64,000 bases of DNA, taken from NCBI GenBank assembly GCA_030427385.1, contig JAUHWR010000001.1:1918042-1982041 (forward strand). Direction: 5' to 3'. The notes beneath the pieces were generated by a model that was not told the DNA's origin, searched no databases, and saw nothing but the letters and a program-made list of their open reading frames with translations. Position numbers and translations under genes: made by a program. Each line of letters opens with the position of its first letter. Within the stretch, counting starts at the first letter, position 1. Positions 34,133-44,132 of the stretch are shown in pieces. This stretch comes from Alphaproteobacteria bacterium (GTDB taxonomy: Bacteria; Pseudomonadota; Alphaproteobacteria; Micavibrionales; Micavibrionaceae).

Positions 34133-36451
34133 TTATTTTAAGGGCAGAATAAGAGTGATCTCGGTGCCGATATGCGGTTCGCTATCTATACGTACAGAGC
34201 CGCCGTGAAGTTCGGTAATATTCTTGACGATGGAAAGACCGAGCCCTGCGCCGCGCGAAGCGGGGCTGGAGATATCGGGGGCGGCACTCGTACGCTCGAA
34301 CGGCTCAAAAATGCGCTCATGCTCTTCGGTGGCAATGCCAATGCCGTTATCTTTAACGGTGATGCTAAGGTTATATTGATCTTTCTCTGCAATAATGGAG
34401 ATCATGCCACTGCCATCATCGGGGGTGAAGGCGATTGCATTACGTAGCAGGTTTAACAATATCTGTTTTAACCGTTTTTCATCCGCCATGACATTGCCGA
34501 TCGTTTTGGAGCAATCAAGATGAATGTCGATTTTACGATGACGCGCCCATTCATTAATCAGTTTAGACAGGCTGCGTAGTAATTCATAAATCGGCACGCG
34601 CGTTTTTTGCAATTCCAAGAAGCCGGCTTCGATTGTGGAAAGATCAAGAATGTCGTTAATCAAGCTGAGCAAACGATCACTGGCTTCGGTAATATTGCCC
34701 GTATATTCTTTTTGTTGGGGGTTTAACGTACCGAAATATTCACCGGAGAGCATTTCGGTAAAGCCCATGATGCTGTTAAGGGGGGTGCGTAATTGGTAGG
34801 AGACATTGGCAAGGAAATCAAGCTTTAGGCGCTCTGCGGTTTCCAGCGCGGTGTTTCGCTCCCGCAGGGCTTTTTCAACCTGTACTGTATCGGTCATGTC
34901 GGTGAAGGTAATTAAAACACCACCATCAATCAGCGGCAATGTGGCATAATCAATCACATGATCATCATCCCGTGCGAGGCGGCCTTTGCGCTCTTTTCGC
35001 TCCAGCCCCAGACTGAGAAGTTGATCATAATATTGAGGCCAGAAGCCGGCATCAAAAAACGGCTTCATTTTTTCGACCAGTTTTGTAATGTGCGGCTGAC
35101 CGTCCAATATTTCAGGATGAAGCCCCCAGAGCGAGGCAAATGCAGGATTCCAGAGTTTTAAACGCCCATCTTCCCCGAAAACGGATACACCCTCGGCGAG
35201 GTTATCAAGCGTTTCACGCTGAACGGCGATCAAGGTATTATAAGAAGATTCCAATTGCAGGCGGCTGGTCACATCTTCAAAGGTCATCATAATACCGCCG
35301 AGCGGGTGGGCAACCACCAACATACGTACAACCGATTCATCGGGCAAGTACAGCATATCTTCATAGGGTTGTAACAGGCCGGTAAACATATCCAGCCAGC
35401 TTTTTTTGAAACCGCGGAAATCGGCCTGTTCAGGCAGGCTGCGTTGTTCACGCAATTTTTCCATGATATCGCCGAGCTTGGGTCTGGTATTCAAATATTG
35501 ATCTTCCAACTTCCATATCGTGGCAAAAGCGGAATTATAAAAGACCAGTTGCTGGTCCTTATTAAATAGACCGATTGAGGAATGGAGTTGTTCCAGCAAA
35601 GCATGATTGGCATCCAGATGATAATTAATCTCTGTGGTTAATTCTTCCTCGCGGGTGATGTCTTGGGCGATGCCTAAAAAGCCGCCTTGCTGTTTTAGGG
35701 GAATTTCTTGAAAACGGAATAGACGGCGCTTGCCTTCGACGATGATATGACCTGTACGTGTGATGGCGGATTTGCTTTTTTTGGCCTCTTCAGCCAAGCG
35801 CTTCATTTCGATTTTTTCTTTTTTTTGTCCGTTTTTGACGGTGCCCATTAATTCCTGCTGGCGGGCGATGATGTGACCGGGCGGCGTGTTTAAAATATTG
35901 GCATAAGCGCGGTTACACCATGTTAAATCCAAAGCTTCATTTCTTGTCCAGACAGCAAAGGGCGTGAAATCACACGCATCTTGTGTGGATTTAAGTTCGC
36001 GCGAGGTCGCCTTTAAACGTTCTTGCAAGTTTAAATTCTCGGTGTGGGATGCGGTGACGTCTTCCAGCCAGATCACATCATAAAAATCGGAATTTTCAAG
36101 ATTATGCCCACGCTTACCGGATAGGCGAAAGAATTTTTCACCGCCGCGTACAGCGTACGTATCAGAGAAACCATCCCCATTACGACGTAAATTGTGAAAG
36201 GCGCTTTCGAGGCGAGCGGCATCTTCCGGTTCAAACCGGCTTTGGATGGTCGCAAAATTTTCAATTGCACTAAGGTGCATATGTTCCAGAAAAGCGTGAT
36301 TCCAGGCAAGGCCGCCGCTTTTATCCCAGCCGCAATATGCGCCGGGCACGCTGTCGAGGAAGGCTTCCAAACGGCTTTTTTCCAGTTCAACCTGTTTAGG
36401 TTTGAACAGGCCGTCCAGAAAGGTTTTTTGCTTTTTGTCGGGATGTGCCAT
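34133..36451 (-). CDS. divL: DivL-like tyrosine pseudo-kinase
   Basis: 772 residues, close to the 769 of Caulobacter DivL. Three or four PAS-type domains occupy residues ~25-540 (AFLDSVPGAYCGWDKSGGLAWNHAFLEHM; AVWTRNEALDLTWCNRAYANIL; SSIGLFNKDQQLVFYNSAFA; LAEGVSVFGEDGRLKLWNPAFA). The phosphoacceptor box reads FLANVSYQLRTPLNSIMGF: tyrosine (Y552) replaces the usual histidine, the hallmark of DivL (Y550 in Caulobacter). The ATPase domain is complete (LLNLLRNAIAFTP, VKDNGIGIA, GAGLGLSIVKNITELHGG). DivL does not act as a normal kinase; it controls CckA and so CtrA. Its place before murU-addB-addA fits the conserved cluster, but it is inverted relative to those genes. Confidence 0.92.
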   Translation of the reverse strand: MAHPDKKQKTFLDGLFKPKQVELEKSRLEAFLDSVPGAYCGWDKSGGLAWNHAFLEHMHLSAIENFATIQSRFEPEDAARLESAFHNLRRNGDGFSDTYAVRGGEKFFRLSGKRGHNLENSDFYDVIWLEDVTASHTENLNLQERLKATSRELKSTQDACDFTPFAVWTRNEALDLTWCNRAYANILNTPPGHIIARQQELMGTVKNGQKKEKIEMKRLAEEAKKSKSAITRTGHIIVEGKRRLFRFQEIPLKQQGGFLGIAQDITREEELTTEINYHLDANHALLEQLHSSIGLFNKDQQLVFYNSAFATIWKLEDQYLNTRPKLGDIMEKLREQRSLPEQADFRGFKKSWLDMFTGLLQPYEDMLYLPDESVVRMLVVAHPLGGIMMTFEDVTSRLQLESSYNTLIAVQRETLDNLAEGVSVFGEDGRLKLWNPAFASLWGLHPEILDGQPHITKLVEKMKPFFDAGFWPQYYDQLLSLGLERKERKGRLARDDDHVIDYATLPLIDGGVLITFTDMTDTVQVEKALRERNTALETAERLKLDFLANVSYQLRTPLNSIMGFTEMLSGEYFGTLNPQQKEYTGNITEASDRLLSLINDILDLSTIEAGFLELQKTRVPIYELLRSLSKLINEWARHRKIDIHLDCSKTIGNVMADEKRLKQILLNLLRNAIAFTPDDGSGMISIIAEKDQYNLSITVKDNGIGIATEEHERIFEPFERTSAAPDISSPASRGAGLGLSIVKNITELHGGSVRIDSEPHIGTEITLILPLK

Positions 36452-36487
36452 ACTTATTTAAACTATCACAAAGAGCATATTAGAAAA

Positions 36488-37225
36488 ATGGGAAACATGC
36501 ACGCGCGCGACTTTCATGCATTTATTTTGGCTGCCGGTGAGGGACGGCGGCTACGACCCTATACGGATCATTTGCCAAAACCGCTGGTTCCGGTCATTGG
36601 CAGACCGATTTTGGCGCATGCCCTTGACCATTTGATTGTGGCGGGGGTGTCCAACATCACAGTGAATTGCTTTCATAAAGCGGAGAAAATTAAAGAATTC
36701 CTGCGCGAATATAAAGGACAGGCTTCCATTCATTTATCGGAGGAAGAAGCATTATTGAATACCGGATTGGGCGTTAAGCGCGGGCTGGGGCATATGGGCG
36801 GGAAAGCATTTTATGTGATTAACGGCGACGCGTTTTGGAGCGATGGTGCCGGCGGGAGCGTTTTTGAGCGATTGAGTCATCAATGGGCGGCAGATGATAT
36901 GGATATTTTACTATTATTACAGCCCGTTGCCGATATGGAGCTTACCGAAGGGGTTGGCGATTATGATCTGGATGAAAATGGTCGTGCAATCCGCCGTAAA
37001 GATCAATCGGGCGCGTATATGTTTGCGGGTGTACGTATATGCAAGCCGGATATTTTTGATGATAGTCCCGATGTCCCTTTTAGCTTCTTAGAGCTTATGG
37101 ATGCGGCAGAGGAAAAAGGGCGTTTATATGGATTGGTGCATGACGGTGATTGGCATCATATTTCCACGCCCAATGATTTGGAGCGCGTCAATGCCGCTCT
37201 TGTAAAAAAAGAACATGTGGCATGA
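36488..37225 (+). CDS. murU: Nucleotidyltransferase, MurU-like
   Basis: 245 residues from the ATG at 36488 (242 if the ATG at 36497 is used). The frame stays open far upstream, but that part is antisense to divL. The N-terminal motif AFILAAGEGRRLRPYTDHLPKPLVPVIGRPI is the nucleotidyltransferase signature, followed by NITVNCFHKAEKI, EEALLNTGLGVKRGL and VINGDAFWSD. This matches the MurU family (N-acetylmuramate-1-phosphate uridylyltransferase) used in peptidoglycan recycling in proteobacteria lacking GlcNAc-type routes. The AmgK kinase that normally precedes MurU is not here. The stop overlaps addB as ATGA. Confidence 0.88.
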   Translation: MGNMHARDFHAFILAAGEGRRLRPYTDHLPKPLVPVIGRPILAHALDHLIVAGVSNITVNCFHKAEKIKEFLREYKGQASIHLSEEEALLNTGLGVKRGLGHMGGKAFYVINGDAFWSDGAGGSVFERLSHQWAADDMDILLLLQPVADMELTEGVGDYDLDENGRAIRRKDQSGAYMFAGVRICKPDIFDDSPDVPFSFLELMDAAEEKGRLYGLVHDGDWHHISTPNDLERVNAALVKKEHVA

Positions 37226-40149
37226 CTATTTATACGATCCCGTCCGAGGTTAATTTTCTCGAAGAACTGGCGCAATATGTTTTAGATGAGGTTGCAGGAT
37301 CAGATAACAGCCTTCAAGATGTTTTAATTTTATTACCCAACCGAAGATCATGCCAAAATTTGCGGGAAATTTTTCTGGATAAGTCAGATGGTCATATCTT
37401 ACTATTACCTAATATTCGTCCGCTTGGAGATGTTGAGGAAGAAGAATTATATTTTGCGGATATCCCCGATATTGCCGAAAAATTAGCAGACTTGCCGCCG
37501 GTTTTATCCGCCGTGCGGCGTGAATTCCTGTTGGTTGAGTTGATTAAAACCCTGGAGCAGAGCACGGGCGTACAGACACGTACATTGCGGCAGAGAATAT
37601 TGCTGGCGCGGGAGTTAACCCGCCTTTTAGATCAGGTTTTGATCGAAGAAGTGTCCTTTGATGCGTTAACACGTATTGTACCCGCGGAATTTTCAAGCCA
37701 CTGGCAAATTACCCTGAAATTTTTAGAAATATTAAGTGTGTCTTGGCCGCAGATTTTAAAAGAAAATGGCGTTATGGAAGCGGCGGAGCGACGAAATAAG
37801 CTGTTAACGCTACAGGCCGCGCATTGGCAGAAGGCTCCGCCAAAGACCCCCGTTATTGCCGCCGGATCAACGGGAACCATGCCCGCAACGGCGCGTCTGA
37901 TGAAGGTAATTGCGAATTTACCCGCCGGTAAAGTGATTTTACCGGGGTGCGAATTTGATATGGATGATCAAAGTTGGGACGGGCTGGAGGCATCACATCC
38001 GCAGGCATTATTCAAAGATTTGTGTCAGAAAATGGACATTGAGCGCACGGATATACGTTATTTGAAGGAAGCATATAGAGTACGTACAGCGCGTGGTTTG
38101 CTGGCGGCGGAAATGATGCGCCCCGCGGCGACGGGTTATTTATGGCGTGATATTAGTCAAGAAAATCAATCCCTTATTAGAAATCATCTTGATAGTATTA
38201 AATTGTACGCCTGTGATAATACGCGCCAAGAAGCCATGGTTATTGCCCTTAAATTACGGGAAGTCTTGGAAAGCCCCGGCAAGACAGGCGCGTTAGTGAC
38301 GCCGGATCGTAATTTGGCACAGCAGGTTAAATCAATATGCACAAGATGGGGGATTACCATTGATGATACCGGGGGGACGCGTTTAGCGGATAGCACGCTG
38401 GGAAGTTATATTTTACAAAGTTTAAATGTGATGGATGCGGCGGTCATGCCCGCGCAATTATTGGGATTTTTAAAGCATCCGCTGAGTACATTCGGGCGTG
38501 CGCGCGGCGATGTCCTTAAGGAAATAGCCAATATTGATGAGACATTACGCGGGCCGGAGCCGAAAGATTTATTTCAAAGTCTGGAGCATTTTAATTTGGC
38601 GGGAGATATCGCGGCTTTGCGAGGAGAATTTCCGGTTTTTGCAGATCCGGAAGATGCGCCGTTATCGGTTTATCTGGAACAACATTTATCTTTATTGGAG
38701 AAATGTGCGGATGATCATGACGGCGCAGGAGCCGATAAAATATGGCGCGGCGATGAAGGTGAAGCCGCAGCTAAATTATTTAGCCACTTGTTAAATGAGC
38801 AGATAGAGCCAGTCTATCTAAGCAGTCGTGATTATAAAGAGTTCATAACATTATATTTGCAAGGAATATTGCTACGTCCGAAATATGGAACCCATCCGCG
38901 TTTATTAATAATGGGGCAAATCGAAGCGCGTTTAATGAAGGCGGATGTCATGATCCTGTCCGGTTTAAATGAAGGTACGTGGCCCGCAAGTGTAAGCGCC
39001 AGCCCGTGGATGTCGCGTCCGATGCGCACAGAGTTTGGCTTGCCGGATTTGGAGCGCAGTATCGCCTTGGCGGCGCATGATTTTATACAGGCATTTTCCG
39101 CGCCGGAGGTGGTGTTAACCCGCGCGCAACGCATTGACGGCGCGCCGAGCGTTCCCGCAAGATGGTTGGAGCGCTTGGATATTGTGATTAATGCATGTGG
39201 CGCGCATGCGGATAGTTTACGTGATGGGCAGCTGCGGGGATGGGCGATCACTATGGATCAGCCAAGCGGCGATGCGATTCCCGCGCGACGTCCCGCGCCG
39301 ATGCCCGATATATATAAACGCCCCGGCGCATTATACGTTACCGCGATTGAGACATGGATGCGCGATCCCTATAGTATTTATGCCGCGTATATTTTAAATT
39401 TACGCCCTTTGAAGGATATTGAATTACAGGCGGATGCGGCGCAGCGCGGGACGTGGATACATGATATCTTTGCGTGGTTTGTTAAAACATATCCCGCCCA
39501 GATCCCTGATAATGCCGTAGAGATTTTATTGGCAAAAGCGCTGGAGAGTAAGGATGCGCCGCGGGAAATTGCGCTGTTTTTGCCGCGGATGAGGCGATTA
39601 ATTGATTGGTTTATCACACAAGAAGCAATTTGGCGGAAGGAGGCGGTTATTGTGCCGGATGCCATTGAAACAAAAGGCAGTATTGATTTAGACGGATTTG
39701 TGTTATCCGCCAAGGCCGATCGTATTGACCGCATGAAGGCAGAAAATGCGGCGACAATTATTGATTATAAAACCGGCCGTGTTCCCGCCAATACGGATAT
39801 TATGTCTGGATTATCCCCGCAAATGTCTCTGGAGGGGCTGATTTTATCCAAAGGCGGATTTGGCGATATCTCAACGGATCGTTTACATGCGCTAAAATTT
39901 TTAAAATTGTCCGGTGCATTGGTCGCGGGCGAGGCGGTGGATGTTAAAGTTAAGGGTGAGGCAGGCTTAGAAACCTTAATTGATGAGGCAGAGAGCGGCT
40001 TACGTGCTTTAATCGCCGAATTTGCCAAGCGGGAGACGCCTTATATCAGTTTGCCAAACACAGATAATGCACCGCCGGAAGAGTGGCAAACCTATTCCCA
40101 TTTGGCGCGGGTGCAGGAATGGGCAACGATAGAAGACGGGGAAGGGTAG
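37222..40149 (+). CDS. addB: Double-strand break repair protein AddB (alphaproteobacterial type)
   Basis: 975-residue subunit of the AddAB helicase-nuclease, which processes double-strand breaks and loads RecA. The N-terminal half has the degenerate helicase features of AddB (DVLILLPNRRSCQNLREIF, TRLLDQVLIEE). The middle has LLIMGQIEARLMKADVMILSGLNEGTWPA and PWMSRPMRTEFGLPDLERSIALAAHDF, which are typical. The C-terminal PD-(D/E)XK nuclease shows LSAKADRIDRM, TIIDYKTGRVP and SPQMSLEGL. The start overlaps the murU stop (ATGA) and the addA start follows 4 bp after the end, so murU-addB-addA form one transcription unit. Confidence 0.96.
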   Translation: MTIYTIPSEVNFLEELAQYVLDEVAGSDNSLQDVLILLPNRRSCQNLREIFLDKSDGHILLLPNIRPLGDVEEEELYFADIPDIAEKLADLPPVLSAVRREFLLVELIKTLEQSTGVQTRTLRQRILLARELTRLLDQVLIEEVSFDALTRIVPAEFSSHWQITLKFLEILSVSWPQILKENGVMEAAERRNKLLTLQAAHWQKAPPKTPVIAAGSTGTMPATARLMKVIANLPAGKVILPGCEFDMDDQSWDGLEASHPQALFKDLCQKMDIERTDIRYLKEAYRVRTARGLLAAEMMRPAATGYLWRDISQENQSLIRNHLDSIKLYACDNTRQEAMVIALKLREVLESPGKTGALVTPDRNLAQQVKSICTRWGITIDDTGGTRLADSTLGSYILQSLNVMDAAVMPAQLLGFLKHPLSTFGRARGDVLKEIANIDETLRGPEPKDLFQSLEHFNLAGDIAALRGEFPVFADPEDAPLSVYLEQHLSLLEKCADDHDGAGADKIWRGDEGEAAAKLFSHLLNEQIEPVYLSSRDYKEFITLYLQGILLRPKYGTHPRLLIMGQIEARLMKADVMILSGLNEGTWPASVSASPWMSRPMRTEFGLPDLERSIALAAHDFIQAFSAPEVVLTRAQRIDGAPSVPARWLERLDIVINACGAHADSLRDGQLRGWAITMDQPSGDAIPARRPAPMPDIYKRPGALYVTAIETWMRDPYSIYAAYILNLRPLKDIELQADAAQRGTWIHDIFAWFVKTYPAQIPDNAVEILLAKALESKDAPREIALFLPRMRRLIDWFITQEAIWRKEAVIVPDAIETKGSIDLDGFVLSAKADRIDRMKAENAATIIDYKTGRVPANTDIMSGLSPQMSLEGLILSKGGFGDISTDRLHALKFLKLSGALVAGEAVDVKVKGEAGLETLIDEAESGLRALIAEFAKRETPYISLPNTDNAPPEEWQTYSHLARVQEWATIEDGEG

Positions 40150-40152
40150 CAG

Positions 40153-43100
40153 ATGGTCGTAAATTGCCCAATATCCCCGCAAGTCCAGGTCGTTGATCAG
40201 CGCGATATAGACCCCAATGTTAAACAATGGCGTGCGTCTGACCCGTTATATAATGTGTGGGTGTCCGCATCGGCGGGTACCGGCAAAACCAAAGTATTGA
40301 GTGACCGCGTATTGCGGTTATTATTGCCGCGTCATAACGGTCAAGGCGCAACCCCGCCGCACCGAATTTTGTGTCTGACCTATACCAAAGCCGCCGCCAG
40401 TGAGATGACATTACGTATTAATGAGCGATTGGCGCAGTGGGTCATCATGAGTGATGAGGCATTGGCGGAATCATTAAAGAAAACCACAGGCAGCATGCCG
40501 GATGAAAAAATGCTGCGGGCGGCGCGGCAATTATTTGCACGGGTGGTGGATACGCCCGGCGGCTTAAAAATCATGACCATTCATGCTTTTTGCCAATCCA
40601 TATTAGGGCGGTTCCCATTGGAAGCGGGGATCTTACCACAGATTGAAATTTTGGATGACGGGATGGCGCGGGAATTATTGCGGCAATCTGTATTGGATGT
40701 TGTTAAGGGCGATCAGGAAGGGGCAGAGCGTTTTTCAAGATTGGTGATTGAATTGGGGGAGGCGGCTCTGTTTGATCGGTTAAAAGATTGTTTGGGGCAG
40801 CGGGATCAAATGGAAGATTTTTTCCAGCGCCATACAAATATCGCCGATCAGGAAGCTGCCCTGCGCGCCGCGTTTGATGCGCCGGCGGTGAGTGAAGATG
40901 AGCTATGCCGGCAGGTGATATCATCCTTTGATCGCACAGAATTTATGGATTTTGCACAAGCAATGGCGCAGGGTTTAAAAACCGATCAGGCGCATAGTGA
41001 AAAGCTGTATCATTGGTTATCATTGAGCGAGGCAGAAAAAATTGCTGCGGTGGATGATATGACGCAAGTTTTCCTGACTAAAGAAAAAACACCGCGTAAA
41101 TTATCGGCGCATATGAAAGCAACATTCCCGAATGCGGAAGGGTTTCATGATGATATATCTATGACCTTAATAGCGCTAGCGGATCAAATCGCGGCGATTA
41201 AGCAGGTTTATTTAACATTGGATATTTTAAATATCGCACATGCCGTTGAATCCCATTTCATGCAGCAAAAACGTGCCCAAGGCATGTTGGATTATAATGA
41301 TCTGATCCTGACTACCTATCGGTTATTAACCTATGCCAAAAAGGCGGTGCCGTGGGTTTTATATAAATTGGATGGCGGCATTGATCATATTTTATTGGAT
41401 GAAGCGCAAGATACCAACCCCATTCAATGGGATATTATTAAGCTGTTTGCCGATGAATTTTTCCAAAATCCACAAGAAGGCGCGTTGCGGACTTTGTTTG
41501 TGGTTGGGGATGAGAAACAATCAATTTATCGTTTTCAGGGCGCGGCGTTGGAAGATTTTCAATTCATGCGTACCTATTTCGCGTTGCAGGCGGCGACATA
41601 TGGCGCGCCGTGGCATGATGAAAGTTTAACAATTTCATTCCGTTCAACGCGCAGTGTGCTGGGCTTTGTGGATGCCGCCTTTGCCAGTCCGAGGATGCAA
41701 AATGATATTGGCGTGCAGGACGGTGATGTATTGCAGCATATTTCATTTCGGCGTCGGCAAGAGGGGCGTGTCACGTTGTGGCCCCTTATCCCCTATGAAA
41801 AAAAGGAAAAGCCTGATGTGTGGGAGCTGCCGATTAATATCAAAGAGCGCATGAGTTCCCGCGCCAGATTGGCCGATAAAATTGCGCAGCAAATTAAGCA
41901 ATGGATATCTGAAGGACGCCCGCTTATATCCAAGGGGCGTTCTATAGAGCCGGGCGATATTATGGTTTTGGTGCGCAGCCGTAACGAGTTTGTGGAGCAT
42001 TTGATCCGCGCCTTGAAGGCGCAATTTATTCCGGTCAGCGGCGCAGACAGGTTGGTATTGAATGAACATATTGCAGTAAAAGATTTATTATCATTGGCAA
42101 AATTTGCATTGCAATCACGTGATGATTTGGCGTTGGCGGAAATTTTAAAATCCCCCTTTATCGGCTGGGATGATGAAACATTGGAGCAAGTTGCCCATGG
42201 CAGAACGGGCACATTGTGGCAGAGCCTGCGGGCAAGTCAGCATGGTGATGTGATTGATTGGTTGGAGGCGATACAGGGGCGTGTCAATGATGCGCCATTT
42301 GAATTTTTCTTTGATGTGATTAATCATCCCTGCCCCGCGGATGAGCGTAGTGGGCTGCGGGCGTTACAGGCGCGTTTGGGCGGCGATTGTTTGGACGTGG
42401 TGGATGAATTTTTAATTGCCGTGCAAACATATCAGTTGCAGCAATCACGATTATTACAAAGTTTTATGGTCTGGCAAACGCAAAATCCCATTGAGATCAA
42501 ACGTGAATTTGAGGGGCAGGAGAATGCCGTGCGGATTATGACCGTGCATGGAGCAAAAGGATTACAGGCGCCGATTGTATTTTTGCCGGATACGTTGCGG
42601 GGCAGTAGTGCGATACAAAAGAATGTGCCAAGATTAATTTTCCCACGGCGCAGCGGCGCGGATGTTCCCATGTGGTCGCCGCGCAAAGAGGTGGATTCAA
42701 AAAATTATATCAAGATACATGATAAAATTGCTGCGCAGGAAAATGCCGAATATAAACGATTATTTTATGTTGCGGCAACGCGCGCGGAAGATGAATTAAT
42801 TATATGCGGCGCGGAAGGCGGGCATAAGGGGCATGAAGATTCGTGGTATTATTATGCGCAAAACGGTTTTGAGGCGCTGGGGGATGCGGTTGAGCAAGAA
42901 GATGAGTGTTTGATTTATCGCCATTTACAGGATCCGTCGGCGGATAGTGAGGCATCCAAAGTTTATCACGCGCAACAAAATGTTGCCCCCTTGCCGGAAT
43001 GGGTATTCCGCAATGCGCCGGAAGAGCCATTACCGCCGCGCCCGCTCCGTCCTTCGCGCCCGTCAGAGGAGGAGCCATCCGTTTTATCCCCGCGCCAACA

Positions 43101-43587
43101 AGATGGGCATAGGCGTTATCGACGCGGATTGTTAACGCATACCTTATTACAATTTTTGCCCGCGATTGCCGATGATAAACGCGCCCAAGTCGGAAAATTA
43201 TATTTGGATAGGCAGGCCAAAGATTTAGAGGAGAGCGTGCGGGAGGATATCTTAAGAGAAGTTTTAACCTTAATGAGGGAGAGTGCATTTGCGGATATTT
43301 TTGGCCCCAATTCACAAGCCGAGGTGGCCGTGAGCGGTTTGTTACCTTCCGGGCGTTTAATTAGCGGACAAATTGATCGTTTAGTGGTCAGAGGGGATGA
43401 GGTTTTAATTATCGATTATAAAACCAATCGTCCACAACCCGCCGCGCCATCAGATGTACCGCCGGTTTATATGGCGCAAATGCGTGCTTATAAGGAGGCA
43501 TTGATGAAAATTTATCCTGATAAACAAATACGGGCGGCATTATTATGGACCTATGGGGCGGTTTTAATGGAATTACCGGATTTATAG
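40153..43587 (+). CDS. addA: Double-strand break repair helicase AddA
   Basis: 1144-residue UvrD-family helicase with C-terminal nuclease. Motif I is VSASAGTGKTKVLSDRVLRLL, motif Ia ILCLTYTKAAASEMTLRI, motif II HILLDEAQDTNPIQW, motif III FVVGDEKQSIYRFQGA, motif V VRIMTVHGAKGLQAPIVFLPD, and motif VI RLFYVAATRAEDELIICG. The C-terminal RecB-like nuclease carries VSGLLPSGRLISGQIDRLV and LIIDYKTNRP. All helicase and nuclease motifs are intact, so the enzyme should be active with AddB. trxA follows, as in other alphaproteobacteria. Confidence 0.98.
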   Translation: MVVNCPISPQVQVVDQRDIDPNVKQWRASDPLYNVWVSASAGTGKTKVLSDRVLRLLLPRHNGQGATPPHRILCLTYTKAAASEMTLRINERLAQWVIMSDEALAESLKKTTGSMPDEKMLRAARQLFARVVDTPGGLKIMTIHAFCQSILGRFPLEAGILPQIEILDDGMARELLRQSVLDVVKGDQEGAERFSRLVIELGEAALFDRLKDCLGQRDQMEDFFQRHTNIADQEAALRAAFDAPAVSEDELCRQVISSFDRTEFMDFAQAMAQGLKTDQAHSEKLYHWLSLSEAEKIAAVDDMTQVFLTKEKTPRKLSAHMKATFPNAEGFHDDISMTLIALADQIAAIKQVYLTLDILNIAHAVESHFMQQKRAQGMLDYNDLILTTYRLLTYAKKAVPWVLYKLDGGIDHILLDEAQDTNPIQWDIIKLFADEFFQNPQEGALRTLFVVGDEKQSIYRFQGAALEDFQFMRTYFALQAATYGAPWHDESLTISFRSTRSVLGFVDAAFASPRMQNDIGVQDGDVLQHISFRRRQEGRVTLWPLIPYEKKEKPDVWELPINIKERMSSRARLADKIAQQIKQWISEGRPLISKGRSIEPGDIMVLVRSRNEFVEHLIRALKAQFIPVSGADRLVLNEHIAVKDLLSLAKFALQSRDDLALAEILKSPFIGWDDETLEQVAHGRTGTLWQSLRASQHGDVIDWLEAIQGRVNDAPFEFFFDVINHPCPADERSGLRALQARLGGDCLDVVDEFLIAVQTYQLQQSRLLQSFMVWQTQNPIEIKREFEGQENAVRIMTVHGAKGLQAPIVFLPDTLRGSSAIQKNVPRLIFPRRSGADVPMWSPRKEVDSKNYIKIHDKIAAQENAEYKRLFYVAATRAEDELIICGAEGGHKGHEDSWYYYAQNGFEALGDAVEQEDECLIYRHLQDPSADSEASKVYHAQQNVAPLPEWVFRNAPEEPLPPRPLRPSRPSEEEPSVLSPRQQDGHRRYRRGLLTHTLLQFLPAIADDKRAQVGKLYLDRQAKDLEESVREDILREVLTLMRESAFADIFGPNSQAEVAVSGLLPSGRLISGQIDRLVVRGDEVLIIDYKTNRPQPAAPSDVPPVYMAQMRAYKEALMKIYPDKQIRAALLWTYGAVLMELPDL

Positions 43588-43704
43588 ACGCATTACGGCC
43601 AAATAATATTGTCTATAGTTAGAGATATTTTTTATATCGCGCTTGACCTATATGCCGTGAGCGCCATACTTATTAATGGATACTTTAATATAGAAAGGGA
43701 CATT

Positions 43705-44022
43705 ATGTCTGTACATCAAGTAAATGATCAAAATTTTGAAACCGAGGTTTTAAAGGCGAGCGAGCCAGTTATTGTCGATTTTTGGGCGGAATGGTGCGGG
43801 CCATGCAAGGCATTATCACCGTTAATTGACGATTTGGCGAGTAATAACAGCAATGTGAAGGTTGTGAAGGTTAATATTGATGATGCGCCCGAAGCCCCGA
43901 CAAAATATGGTGTGCGCGGCATTCCGACGGTCATGGTATTTAAAGACGGCGCAGTAGTTGATACGCGCGTTGGCGGAATGTCCAAAGAGCAACTGAACCA
44001 ATGGGTTGAGTCCGTCGTTTAG
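43705..44022 (+). CDS. trxA: Thioredoxin
   Basis: 105-residue thiol-disulfide carrier. The redox motif WCGPC is at residues 30-34 inside VIVDFWAEWCGPCKALSPLIDDL; the cis-Pro loop RGIPTVMVFKDG and the C-terminal helix are normal. The open frame extends to 43609, but the ATG at 43705 is preceded by AAAGGGA at a good distance and gives the standard length. It is the last gene of the addB-addA-trxA run and is followed by a strong bidirectional terminator. Confidence 0.97.
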   Translation: MSVHQVNDQNFETEVLKASEPVIVDFWAEWCGPCKALSPLIDDLASNNSNVKVVKVNIDDAPEAPTKYGVRGIPTVMVFKDGAVVDTRVGGMSKEQLNQWVESVV

Positions 44023-44077
44023 TCGGGCCATATTCCCAGCCATGTTGTTATTATAAGTAAGATTAAAAATAATAAAA

Positions 44078-44107
44078 AAAAAGCCCGATAGTTTTATCGG
44101 GCTTTTT
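44078..44107. terminator. Bidirectional terminator between trxA and tpsB
   Basis: Stem AAGCCCGATA / TATCGGGCTT with a GTTT loop, preceded by an A-run and followed by a T-run, in the gap between convergent trxA and tpsB. It should stop transcription from both sides. Confidence 0.9.
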
Positions 44108-44132
44108 GTATGTCTTATGTTGTTATGCCAGC

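Noticed and set aside
36194-36487. N-terminal extension of the murU frame.
   Set aside because: It is the antisense of divL and has none of the family features; the nucleotidyltransferase motif begins just after 36488.
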